Part shown: positions 37,058-45,983 of the stretch, piece by piece | Position numbering within the stretch: position 1 is the stretch's first letter | How the letters are laid out: every line of letters starts with the position of its first letter | Assembly: GCF_002078015.1 (NCBI RefSeq) | Contig: NZ_LWBP01000210.1 | Coordinates: forward strand, 248,001 to 312,000 | Length of the DNA: 64,000 nt | Direction: 5' to 3' | Origin: Niastella populi | Lineage (GTDB): Bacteria > Bacteroidota > Bacteroidia > Chitinophagales > Chitinophagaceae | Made by a program: the position numbers and the translations under genes | The notes under the pieces: model-generated | Seen by the model: only the letters and a program-made list of their open reading frames with translations | What the model was told of the DNA's origin: nothing | The model's database searches: none

Positions 37058-38092
37058 ATGCAAAAACCGGTTATTGTTATTAAGCTCGGCACAGCGGTCA
37101 TAACCAATGAAGAAGGTGTAATCAGTCATTCCATTATTAAAAAAGTAGCGGCGGAAATTGCGGAATTGTTTGCTACCCATCGTGTGGTACTGGTTTCGAG
37201 CGGTGCGGTTGGCAGCGGAAAGGTTTTTATTCAGCACTATAAAGGCAGTATTACCGAACGCAAGGCGGCCGCAGCCGTAGGCAACCCCCTGCTGATCCAA
37301 TTATATCAAAAGCATTTCTCCAAATACGACATTCCCGTGGCCCAGGCCCTGTGCGAACGCCATCATTTCAGTAACCGTTTCCAGTTCCTGCAGTTAAAAG
37401 AAACCTTCGAGGCGTTCTGGCAGAACGGCATTTTGCCTATTGTGAACGAAAACGACCTCGTTAGCAATGTGGAACTGAAGTTTTCCGATAACGACGAACT
37501 GGCTACCCTCATTGCCGTGGGTTTCGATGCTGAAACACTGGTAATTTGTACCTCCGTAGGCGGGTTTATGGATGATGCCAAAAACATAATTCCCCGGGTA
37601 GAGAAGATCGATGGTAAAGTAATGGGCTATGTGCAAACCGGTAAAAGCAGTCTGGGTCTTGGCGGCATGACCTCCAAACTCACCTTTACCCGCCTCGCTA
37701 CCTCGTTGGGCATTCAGGTGATCATTTGCGGACTGGCCGGCAAAACACCCTTTGCCGACGCGCTGGCCGGTACAACCGGAACTACCTTTGTATCGCAGGC
37801 TTCGAACCTGAAAGCACGTCAAAAATGGCTGGCCAGCGGGTCAATTACGCTCGGTACTATTCTGGTCGATAAAGGCGCCGTTAAAGCCCTTCGCCAGCGC
37901 CGGAGTTTGTTAACTGTTGGGGTTACCAGCGTACAGGGTAAATTTGCAGCTGGTGAAGTAGTTCAGATAAAAGATGAAGAAGAAAACATTATCGGTGTTG
38001 CCAAAGTGAAACTGGATACTGCTGCTATCCGCGATGGTATTTCACAAAAGAACGTACTGGCAGCACATGCTGATGATATCGTAATATTTTAA
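37058..38092 (+). CDS. proB: Glutamate 5-kinase
   Basis: A 344-residue cytosolic enzyme catalysing the first step of proline synthesis, ATP-dependent phosphorylation of glutamate to gamma-glutamyl phosphate. The ATG at 37058 gives MQKPVIVIKLGTAVI, the normal amino-acid-kinase start; an upstream TTG is ignored. Motifs: VLVSSGAVGSG (about 44-54), IVNENDLVS (about 128-136), FSDNDELATLIA and SLGLGGMTSKL. The C-terminal 75 residues (WLASGSITLGTILVDKGA onward) form a PUA domain. It is followed 9 bp later by proA, forming a two-gene operon. Confidence 0.96.
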   Translation: MQKPVIVIKLGTAVITNEEGVISHSIIKKVAAEIAELFATHRVVLVSSGAVGSGKVFIQHYKGSITERKAAAAVGNPLLIQLYQKHFSKYDIPVAQALCERHHFSNRFQFLQLKETFEAFWQNGILPIVNENDLVSNVELKFSDNDELATLIAVGFDAETLVICTSVGGFMDDAKNIIPRVEKIDGKVMGYVQTGKSSLGLGGMTSKLTFTRLATSLGIQVIICGLAGKTPFADALAGTTGTTFVSQASNLKARQKWLASGSITLGTILVDKGAVKALRQRRSLLTVGVTSVQGKFAAGEVVQIKDEEENIIGVAKVKLDTAAIRDGISQKNVLAAHADDIVIF

Positions 38093-38101
38093 AAAGGCCT
38101 G

Positions 38102-39343
38102 ATGAGCACTATACAACCACAAATAATTAAGACCTGGAAAGCCGCCATCCACCTGCGGCAGGCCAGCGAAAAACAATTGAAAGCCGCCTTACTGCAACTT
38201 GCCGATGAGTTGGAGAAGAACAGTTCGGCCATTCTGAAAGCCAATCAGCTCGATGTAGATAAACAGGAGCCCGGTAATCCGCGTATCGACAGGCTTATAT
38301 TGAATAAACAACGTATTACAGGTATTGCCAACAGCATTCGCAAGATCAGCAGGCTGCCTAACCCTTCCGGTAAAACGCTTGAAAAGCGCCGGCTCCGGAA
38401 CGGGTTACAGTTGCGAAAAGTGACCGTGCCGCTGGGTATTGTAGGCGCTATTTATGAATCGCGACCAAATGTAACGTTCGATATAGCGGCGCTTTGTTTA
38501 CGCAGCCAGAACGGCGCCCTGCTCAAAGGCAGCAGTGAGGCAGAGAATACCAACCAGGCAGCCATGCGCCTTATAAAAAAAGTACTGAAGGCAAATGATA
38601 TCGATCCTGATTGTGTAACGTTATTGCCTTCAGACCGCGAAACGGTGCAGGAATTGTTTACCGCAACCAGGTATGTAGACGTACTGATTCCCCGCGGTTC
38701 CGATTCTCTCATACAATTTGTTAGAAAGAACAGCCAGGTACCGGTGATCGAGACCGGCGCCGGCGTATGCCATGTGTACGTGGAAAAAGAAGCCGCGCTT
38801 AAAAAAGCGGTAAATATTGTGGTTAATGCAAAAGTATCGCGCCCTTCGGTATGTAATTCCGTTGATACGGTACTGGTAGACGAAAAAGTAGCGCCTGCAT
38901 TCCTGAAACAACTGCAACCATTGTTCAGCGAACACCAGGTAGAGATCTTTGCCGATGCCAAAGCGCATAAATTACTGAAAGGGTATCCCCATTTACAAAA
39001 GGCTGCCCCCGGAGATTTTGACCGCGAGTTCCTGAGCCTTAAATGCGCGGTGAAAGTGGTAAAGGACATTGATGAGGCCCTGGACCATATTCGCGAGCAT
39101 TCAACCAAACATTCCGAAGCAATCGTCAGCAATAATAAAAAGCATTGCGCCCGTTTTCTGCAGGAAGTGGATGCCGCCGCTGTGTATACCAATGCATCAA
39201 CCCGTTTTACCGATGGGGAAGAAATGGGGCTGGGTGCAGAAATAGGCATCAGCACCCAAAAGCTGCATGCCCGCGGCCCCTTCGCATTGGAAAAGCTGGT
39301 TACCGAGAAGTGGCTGCTGCAGGGGAACGGACAGGTGCGGTAA
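38102..39343 (+). CDS. proA: Gamma-glutamyl phosphate reductase
   Basis: A 413-residue NADPH-dependent enzyme that reduces gamma-glutamyl phosphate to glutamate semialdehyde, the second step of proline synthesis. It has the aldehyde-dehydrogenase fold: VPLGIVGAIYESRPNVT, LKGSSEAENTN, then ETGAGVCHVYV and SRPSVCNSVDTVLVD, where the Cys is the catalytic residue (about 262). The ending TRFTDGEEMGLGAEIGISTQKLHARGPFALE is typical of ProA. It starts 9 bp after proB. Confidence 0.97.
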   Translation: MSTIQPQIIKTWKAAIHLRQASEKQLKAALLQLADELEKNSSAILKANQLDVDKQEPGNPRIDRLILNKQRITGIANSIRKISRLPNPSGKTLEKRRLRNGLQLRKVTVPLGIVGAIYESRPNVTFDIAALCLRSQNGALLKGSSEAENTNQAAMRLIKKVLKANDIDPDCVTLLPSDRETVQELFTATRYVDVLIPRGSDSLIQFVRKNSQVPVIETGAGVCHVYVEKEAALKKAVNIVVNAKVSRPSVCNSVDTVLVDEKVAPAFLKQLQPLFSEHQVEIFADAKAHKLLKGYPHLQKAAPGDFDREFLSLKCAVKVVKDIDEALDHIREHSTKHSEAIVSNNKKHCARFLQEVDAAAVYTNASTRFTDGEEMGLGAEIGISTQKLHARGPFALEKLVTEKWLLQGNGQVR

Positions 39344-39483
39344 AGCCGGTTACAGGTTGCAGGTTTTTGTATTCCCGGTAACCTGCATCCGGTAACCTGC
39401 ATCCTGGAACCTGGAACCTGCCAGATACTGGTACCTGGCAACAGGCAACTTAATTTTACGTAAATTGCTACTGCCGATTTACC
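39344..39483. repeat. Short tandem words between proA and the HTCS gene
   Basis: Two perfect copies of GGTAACCTGCATCC (39377-39404) are followed by TGGAACC words and further CTGGTACCTGG-type variants. They fill most of the gap. Confidence 0.8.
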
Positions 39484-42400
39484 ATGATTAACCGTGTATT
39501 GATTATAACGATTGTCTTCTTATTAAACCTCCTTCCCGTATTGGCACAACCTGTGCAATATGCTTTTTCACACCTCGATATTTTCAACGGCCTTTCGCAC
39601 AGCCAGGTGAACACCATCATCAAAGATGCAAAGGGGTTTATGTGGTTTGGCACCGCCTCAGGCCTCAACCGCTACGATGGTTATACATTTAAAGTTTTTC
39701 GCCATAAAGAAAATGACAGCACTACGCTCAGCGATGATCTTGTTTCTGCGATCCAGGAAGGGCCGCATAATAAATTCTGGATCAATACCCGGGGCGGACA
39801 AAACATTTTTGATCCGGTATCGGAAAAGGCCATAACCAATACGCCTGCCTACTGCCGGCAACTGTCGTTACCCGCCGCAGTGGTTATCGATATAGCCAAA
39901 GACAAACAGGGCCGGTTCTGGTTTGCCCAGCCCGGGTACGGCCTCAGCCGCTATGACCCGGCTACAAATTCAGTGCATCGGTTTCAGCGCAAAGCGGTAA
40001 AAAACATGCCCTATATAACCGATATGGTAACTGACAATGCAGGCAACCTGTGGGTTATGTACAATGATGGACTGCTGGAAGCATATACTACTGCAACGGA
40101 AAAACTCAATTACAGCAACGCAGCAATCTTTAAGAAAGGCGATGCTTTACGTTACCGCCTGTTTGCCGATGCTGACAATGATCTCTGGATCTACACCGAT
40201 GGTTTTCCCCAAGGCGTGTACTGTTTCAACAGCACAAATAACAAGCTGCAGCATTATCACCGCGACGCTGCTGCCAACCGGCTTAATACCAATCTGGTTA
40301 CCGGTATACAACAGGACAATAACGGCAGGATCTGGATCTCAACCGATCATGGCGGCATCAACCTGGTAAATAAAAGAACGGGTGTTGTTTCTTACCTTGA
40401 AAATAATCCGGAAGACATCAAAAGTATTAGCCAGAACAGCATCAATGCCATTTACCGCGATAACACCGGTATCATTTGGCTTGGCACTTATAAAAAGGGC
40501 ATAAATTATTATCACGAGAACATCATTAAATTTCCTGTATACCGGCATTCGCTGTCCGATGCGAAGAGCCTGCCCTTTGACGATGTGAACCGTTTTGTTG
40601 AAGACGATAAAGGCAACCTGTGGATAGGCACCAACGGGGGCGGGCTTATTTATTACGACCGGGCCAATGGAAGTTACCGCACCTTTAAACACAACCCCGC
40701 CAGTGATAACAGCATCAGCAATGATGTCATTGTCAGTTTGTGCATCGATCATAATAAAAAATTATGGATCGGCTCGTTTTACGGCGGGCTCGATTGTTAT
40801 GACGGCAACCGGTTCATTCATTATAAACATGATCCCGGAAATGCAACCAGCATTTCTGATAACAGTATCTGGGAAATATATGAAGATGCGCAACAACAAC
40901 TGTGGGTTGGCACTTTAAGCGGCGGGTTGAACCGTTTTGATGCCGCCATAAATGGTTTTTTTACGTATCGTAATGGCGCAGGCTCCATCAACTCGAATTA
41001 TATTTCGGCGCTTGCCGAAGACCAGGATGGCAATTTGTGGATAGGCACCGAAACGGGCATCAATGTGCTGAACAGGAAAACGGGTCGGTTCACTTATTAT
41101 ACGCACAACTCGAAAGACCCGCACAGCCTCGGAAATAACAGTATTACCGACCTGCTTAAAGATAGCCGTGGTAATATGTGGGTAGCTACCCGCAACGGGT
41201 TGAATTTTTTTGACCGGCGTACCAATACGTTCCGGCATTTCAATGAGGCTGATGGATTGGTGCAAAGCAATATTCTCACCCTTTTGGAAGACAACGCCAA
41301 TACGCTTTGGCTGGGTACCACAAATGGTATTTCGAGGGCCTGGGTACAGTATGGCGCCAACGATGAATTGACAATCCGGTTCAGAAGTTATGATGAACGC
41401 GATGGACTGCAGGGCCGCGAGTTCAATGAAAATGCCGCATTAAAAACTAGCCGTGGCGAACTGATCTTTGGCGGCGCCAATGGCTTTAATATTATTAGTC
41501 CGCAATCAATTGCCCACAATACCACCATACCCGAAGTAGTGCTTACCGATCTGCGGGTATTCGATAAAAGCCTGCAGGCCGGCGATACCTTCAACAACCG
41601 GGTGTTATTAAGAACGGCTATCTCAGAAGTAAAAGAGATCACGCTTAAACATCATGAGAAAATCTTCTCGCTCGAGTTTGCCGCGCTCAATTATTCAAAC
41701 CCCGAAAAGAATCAATATGCCTATAAGCTCGAAGGTTTCAATAATGATTGGCTTACCACCGACGGTACCCATCGTACGGTAACCTATACCAACCTCGACC
41801 CCGGCAAATATGTGTTCAGGGTAAAAGCCGGTAATGGCGATGGGGTATGGAATGAACAGGGCACTTCGCTCACTGTAACCATTTTACCCCCGTTCTGGCG
41901 CACCATTCCGGCATTTATTATTTATGCATTACTGGCTGCCGCTATTTTAATAGTTGCCCGCCGGCTTACCATTCAACGGGCGCATATGCGTTTTCAACTC
42001 GCCCAGCAAAAGAAAGAGGCAGAGCGCATACATGAGCTCGACCTGTTGAAGCTGAAATTCTTTACCAACGTAAGCCACGAATTCAGGACACCGTTGTCGC
42101 TCATCATGGCGCCGGTAGAAAAAATGCTGAAGCAGTCGGGTGAGCCGGAACAAAAGAAACAATACCAGTTAATATACCGCAATGCCCGCCGCCTGCTGGC
42201 CCTGGTAAATCAACTGCTCGATTTCAGGAAGCTCGAAATGCAGGAGCTGCGTTTATATCCGTCACTGGGCGATATCGTTTCTTTTGTAAGGGAAATAGCC
42301 AACTCCTTTACCGATATGGCGGGCGCCAAACACATTCACTTCAATTTTACCACCGGCATTTCCGCCCTGCAAATATCCTTTGATGCCGATAAACTGGAGC

Positions 42401-43617
42401 GCATCCTGTTCAACCTGTTGTCCAATGCATTCAAGTTTACGCCCGAACATGGCAACATACAGGTAATAGTAGATCTGCAGCCGCATAGCGGTGAAAGTCA
42501 AACGCAATATGTATCCATTCAGGTGAAAGACAATGGAATTGGCATTCCGGCTGAAGACCAGGAGCGGATATTCGAGCGGTTCTTCCAGCACGATGTACCG
42601 GGCAGTATCCTTAATCAGGGAAGCGGAATAGGGCTGGCCATTTCAAAAGAGTTTGTACGGCTGCACCAGGGCTCAATAAGTGTAAACAGCGAACCGGGGA
42701 AAGGCACTTGTTTTACGGTGTTGTTACCGGTAACCGCGCCGGTTGCGCAACCGGTTATTGAACCTGCGCTGGCTGGCAGTGAAGAACTGATGACTGCTGA
42801 ATTGCCCGAAGAACAAACCGGGCCGCCGGGTAAGGGCAGTCGCAAACGGCCGGCGGTGCTCATCGTTGAGGATAACGAAGACATAAGGTTTTACCTGAAA
42901 GATAACCTGCGCCGCAACTATACGGTATATGAAGCGGTGAACGGGGCCGAGGGGTGGGAGAAAACAAAACAGCTTCAGCCCGATCTGGTTGTAAGTGATG
43001 TAATGATGCCGGTGATGGATGGCATGGAGCTATGCAAACACATAAAGAACGAAAAACAAACATCTCATATTCCGGTGATATTACTGACGGCGCGTTCTGC
43101 GGCTGAACCCAAACTGGAAGCTTTTCAGGTGGGAGCCAACGACTACGTCACCAAACCCTTTAGTTTTGAAATGCTGCAGTCGCGCATTAAGAACCTGCTG
43201 GCGCAGCAGGAGGCCATGCGTAAGTTATTTCAAAAACAATTGGAGGTGAACCCTTCAGAGATAAGCATTACTTCTGTTGATGAACAGTTCATTCGCCAGT
43301 CGATAGAAACAGTTGAACAACAGATCTCCAATGCCGACTTTTCGGTTGAAGACCTGAGCCGGGCCTTGCATATGAGCCGCGTGGCCCTTTACAAGAAATT
43401 GCTGGCCCTTACCGGTAAGTCGCCCCTTGATTTTATAAAGACCATTCGCCTGAAACGGGCGGCGCAATTGCTTGAGAAAAGCCAGTTCACCATTTCTGAA
43501 ATTGCCTGGGAAGTGGGTTTCAACAATCCCAAGTATTTCGCCCGCACTTTTAAAAAAGAGTTTGGGGTGTTGCCATCGGAGTATGCGGCCCGGCCACCGG
43601 CTAATAAAAGCGAATAG
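39484..43617 (+). CDS. Hybrid two-component system regulator (HTCS)
   Basis: A 1377-residue one-protein signalling system. Order: signal peptide (to about 20), two seven-bladed sensor propellers of Reg_prop repeats (FMWFGTASGLNRYDG, RIWISTDHGGINL, NLWIGTNGGGLIYYD, NLWIGTETGINVL and others) to about 700, a Y_Y_Y domain at about 735-800, one membrane helix near 806-827, HisKA with NVSHEFRTPLS (His865), HATPase (KDNGIGIP, GSGIGLAISKEF), receiver domain with VVSDVMMPVMDG (Asp1172), and an AraC helix-turn-helix at about 1275-1370. HTCS proteins sense glycan fragments in the periplasm and switch on a PUL directly. The controlled locus is not adjacent; the LacZ-like gene at 45984 is the nearest glycan-related candidate. 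Confidence 0.96.
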   Translation: MINRVLIITIVFLLNLLPVLAQPVQYAFSHLDIFNGLSHSQVNTIIKDAKGFMWFGTASGLNRYDGYTFKVFRHKENDSTTLSDDLVSAIQEGPHNKFWINTRGGQNIFDPVSEKAITNTPAYCRQLSLPAAVVIDIAKDKQGRFWFAQPGYGLSRYDPATNSVHRFQRKAVKNMPYITDMVTDNAGNLWVMYNDGLLEAYTTATEKLNYSNAAIFKKGDALRYRLFADADNDLWIYTDGFPQGVYCFNSTNNKLQHYHRDAAANRLNTNLVTGIQQDNNGRIWISTDHGGINLVNKRTGVVSYLENNPEDIKSISQNSINAIYRDNTGIIWLGTYKKGINYYHENIIKFPVYRHSLSDAKSLPFDDVNRFVEDDKGNLWIGTNGGGLIYYDRANGSYRTFKHNPASDNSISNDVIVSLCIDHNKKLWIGSFYGGLDCYDGNRFIHYKHDPGNATSISDNSIWEIYEDAQQQLWVGTLSGGLNRFDAAINGFFTYRNGAGSINSNYISALAEDQDGNLWIGTETGINVLNRKTGRFTYYTHNSKDPHSLGNNSITDLLKDSRGNMWVATRNGLNFFDRRTNTFRHFNEADGLVQSNILTLLEDNANTLWLGTTNGISRAWVQYGANDELTIRFRSYDERDGLQGREFNENAALKTSRGELIFGGANGFNIISPQSIAHNTTIPEVVLTDLRVFDKSLQAGDTFNNRVLLRTAISEVKEITLKHHEKIFSLEFAALNYSNPEKNQYAYKLEGFNNDWLTTDGTHRTVTYTNLDPGKYVFRVKAGNGDGVWNEQGTSLTVTILPPFWRTIPAFIIYALLAAAILIVARRLTIQRAHMRFQLAQQKKEAERIHELDLLKLKFFTNVSHEFRTPLSLIMAPVEKMLKQSGEPEQKKQYQLIYRNARRLLALVNQLLDFRKLEMQELRLYPSLGDIVSFVREIANSFTDMAGAKHIHFNFTTGISALQISFDADKLERILFNLLSNAFKFTPEHGNIQVIVDLQPHSGESQTQYVSIQVKDNGIGIPAEDQERIFERFFQHDVPGSILNQGSGIGLAISKEFVRLHQGSISVNSEPGKGTCFTVLLPVTAPVAQPVIEPALAGSEELMTAELPEEQTGPPGKGSRKRPAVLIVEDNEDIRFYLKDNLRRNYTVYEAVNGAEGWEKTKQLQPDLVVSDVMMPVMDGMELCKHIKNEKQTSHIPVILLTARSAAEPKLEAFQVGANDYVTKPFSFEMLQSRIKNLLAQQEAMRKLFQKQLEVNPSEISITSVDEQFIRQSIETVEQQISNADFSVEDLSRALHMSRVALYKKLLALTGKSPLDFIKTIRLKRAAQLLEKSQFTISEIAWEVGFNNPKYFARTFKKEFGVLPSEYAARPPANKSE

Positions 43618-43627
43618 GATGCACGTA

Positions 43628-43876
43628 TTAATGTGAGTGCCCCGGGGCATAGTTGCGGGCCGATTGTTCACCATGTATTTTTTTCGCATGCCCGGGTGGG
43701 ATCTTCTTATGCCTGTGTGCCTTTCGCGGTTCCTGATGATTGCCCGAAGGCAGGGTAGAAGGGTTTTGCGGCGCCGGCTTCTCAATCACCGGCGGTGCTG
43801 TTTTTGTTTCCGTTTTTGATTTACAACTGCTTCCTGTCAGTGCCATCAAAGCCATTGCGTAAATAAGCAATTTCAT
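43628..43876 (-). CDS. Small lipoprotein with PGHAKK-type repeats
   Basis: An 82-residue protein. ATG 43876 gives MKLLIYAMALMALTGSSC, a lipoprotein signal; the open frame upstream is ignored. The mature part has a Pro-rich linker (PPVIEKPAPQNPS) and a basic, His-rich end (GHAKKIHGEQSARNYAPGH). I recall short Bacteroidota lipoproteins with the PGQAKK...APG pattern, sometimes mislabelled quinol oxidase subunit; no function is known. It converges with the HTCS gene, with only 10 bp between the stops. Confidence 0.72.
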   Translation of the reverse strand: MKLLIYAMALMALTGSSCKSKTETKTAPPVIEKPAPQNPSTLPSGNHQEPRKAHRHKKIPPGHAKKIHGEQSARNYAPGHSH

Positions 43877-44612
43877 GTTAAAGGGTATTGGATCTACGGG
43901 TTGTTCCGTATTGGAAACAATTATAATATACTTTTTCTGATCATACAAGCGCTGCCTTGTTTTCAATTGATTTATCATAAGCAGGCACCTTGGTTAACAT
44001 TTTAATACCATCAAAAATACATTCTGTTACCCATTAAGATCATAGCAAAAAGTATTTTAGCACCCTGGTGTTATTGGGGTTGCCGGTACCGGCTTGTATT
44101 CCGGAATTGGTTAAACCCATAATTTTTCGAACGATTGCTGTCCATGCCTTTTCCTTTTCCAGGTTGTCCTGCACTCAGGGCAACCTGGTTTTTTTATGCC
44201 TTCTGCAAAATATACGGTCAATTTGCAAGAATATCTCGCCGGTTGTAGTGCTTTCCCTATTCCACATGTTACCCCTTGCTGAGCAAGTAGTTATCGCACC
44301 AAACGCAGGCCCCGCCTGTAAAGAAATGTTAAAATAACAGTTGTAAGTTTTGTTTAACCACATAATTAAATAAGCACTGTAGCGTTTAACATATGTATAG
44401 ATTGAACAGGGAAGAGTTAGCAGGGCCGTATACCGTCAAACCCAGGGAACTAAGTATTATTCTTATCTATACGTACTTAAATACCAATATGACGCGTTAT
44501 ATATATTACGCATTGAATAACATAGATTATGTGTAACGATACTCAATGCTCCGTGGCTTCAGGTTTGATGTGCTTTCAACTATTTTCGAATTCCATTAAT
44601 CAATAACTTAAG
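43877..44612. other. 736-bp gap with an orphan terminator
   Basis: No protein-coding gene is convincing. A strong plus-strand terminator sits at 44159-44195 with no plus-strand gene ending near it, so the stretch from about 44030 may encode a small RNA. The remainder, including 44350-44560, is AT-rich and may hold the promoter of the aldo/keto reductase gene. Confidence 0.5.
44159..44195 (+). terminator. Strong intrinsic terminator without an upstream gene
   Basis: A 13-bp stem (CCAGGTTGTCCTG / CAGGGCAACCTGG, one G-T pair), 4-base loop and seven T. The opposite orientation has no T run. The nearest plus-strand gene ends 540 bp upstream. Confidence 0.85.
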
Positions 44613-45608
44613 ATGGCATATACCCCGTCTTCAACCCGTTATGATTCCATGACGTACAATCGTTGCGGCAAAAGCGGTATACTCTTGCCTGCATTATCGC
44701 TTGGGTTGTGGCATAATTTCGGTGGGGTAGACGATTTTAAGAACGCCCGCCGGATCATCAGGCATGCCTTCGATAAAGGCATCACGCATTTTGATCTGGC
44801 AAATAACTACGGGCCTCCGCCCGGTTCGGCCGAAGAGAATTTCGGCGCTATGTTGAAGAAGGATTTTTCGGGTAACCTGCGCGATGAACTGATCATCTCA
44901 ACAAAAGCAGGTTATTTAATGTGGCCGGGGCCTTACGGTAATTGGGGGTCGAGAAAATACCTGATGTCGAGCCTCGATCAGAGTTTGAAAAGGATGCGAT
45001 TGAATTATGTCGACATCTTTTACTCGCACCGGCCCGATCCTGAAACACCGCTCGAAGAAACGATGATGGCGCTGCATGATATTGTAAAGAGCGGAAAGGC
45101 ATTGTATGTTGGCATTTCGAATTACCAGGCAACCGAAGCAAAGGAAGCGCTGGAGATGCTGAAGAAAGCGGGAACACCCTGCCTCATACATCAGCCGAAG
45201 TATTCGATGTTTGAAAGATGGGTAGAGAACGGATTGCTCGATGTGCTGGAAGAATATGGTGTAGGATGTATTCCCTTCTCGCCGTTAGCGCAGGGTATGT
45301 TAACCGACAGGTATATAAAAGGAATACCTGCCGATTCAAGAGCATCGAAGGAACATGGTTTTTTAAAGAAGAACGATATAACACCGGAGAGGATGGAGAA
45401 AATAAAGCGGTTGAATGAGATCGCCACACGGCGTAACCAGTCGCTGGCGCAAATGGCGCTCAGCTGGTTGCTGAAAGATAAACGGATAACGACCGTATTG
45501 ATCGGTGTAAGCTCGGTAAATCAGTTGGATAATAACCTGGCCTGTCTTGATAACAGGTTATTCTCATCTGAAGAGCTAAATGAAATTGAATTGATATTGA
45601 AGGGTTAG
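44613..45608 (+). CDS. Aldo/keto reductase (YghZ-like, L-glyceraldehyde-3-phosphate reductase type)
   Basis: A 331-residue NADPH-dependent reductase. Start: MAYTPSSTRYDSMTYNRCGK, aligned by memory with the E. coli YghZ opening, so the upstream ATG is preferred over the one at residue 13. The segments ALSLGLWHNFG, THFDLANNYGPPPGSAEENFG (catalytic Asp and Tyr), LIISTKAGYLMWPGPYGNWGS (catalytic Lys) and YSHRPDPETPLEET (catalytic His) are all intact. The family detoxifies aldehydes such as methylglyoxal and L-glyceraldehyde 3-phosphate. It is on its own transcription unit; a second aldo/keto reductase gene lies at 48394. Confidence 0.92.
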   Translation: MAYTPSSTRYDSMTYNRCGKSGILLPALSLGLWHNFGGVDDFKNARRIIRHAFDKGITHFDLANNYGPPPGSAEENFGAMLKKDFSGNLRDELIISTKAGYLMWPGPYGNWGSRKYLMSSLDQSLKRMRLNYVDIFYSHRPDPETPLEETMMALHDIVKSGKALYVGISNYQATEAKEALEMLKKAGTPCLIHQPKYSMFERWVENGLLDVLEEYGVGCIPFSPLAQGMLTDRYIKGIPADSRASKEHGFLKKNDITPERMEKIKRLNEIATRRNQSLAQMALSWLLKDKRITTVLIGVSSVNQLDNNLACLDNRLFSSEELNEIELILKG

Positions 45609-45983
45609 GATCATGTGTTTGCAAAACAGTTTGCTAAAACGGGAATGTAAAATATAACAGGATTGAAAGGCTTTAAAACGCTTAGACAAAACAAAATTTA
45701 GTATTATATTGCACCGTTCGTAGAAACTACCTATAGGTTTTTCCTGTAATGCAATGTGTGAGCGGCTTTAATTGAATTGAAACGTACCATTCTGTTCAAT
45801 GAAATGCTTCGCAAAACATGTTACAACTATAGGGAACAGGTATAACCCCGCCACCAAAAACCGCAGAGAAGAATAACCGCTTTGGTATTCTTACCTGTTG
45901 GCAGGTTATATAGATCTGGTCGGTAGTTTTTATACGGTTAGGTCTGATATCTTATTTAGTAGCTACTTATCCATACACCTGAA
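45609..45983. other. 375-bp gene-free gap
   Basis: I see no gene, tandem array or clear promoter consensus. A small inverted pair, ACCTG / CAGGT, occurs near 45895. The stretch presumably holds the promoter of the LacZ-like gene. Confidence 0.5.

Noticed and set aside
38452-39441. 329-residue minus-strand open frame over proA
   Set aside because: Antisense shadow of a housekeeping gene; Ser/Ala-rich composition typical of such shadows.
44068-44337. 89-residue plus-strand open frame
   Set aside because: It runs through a strong intrinsic terminator and has no recognisable protein features.
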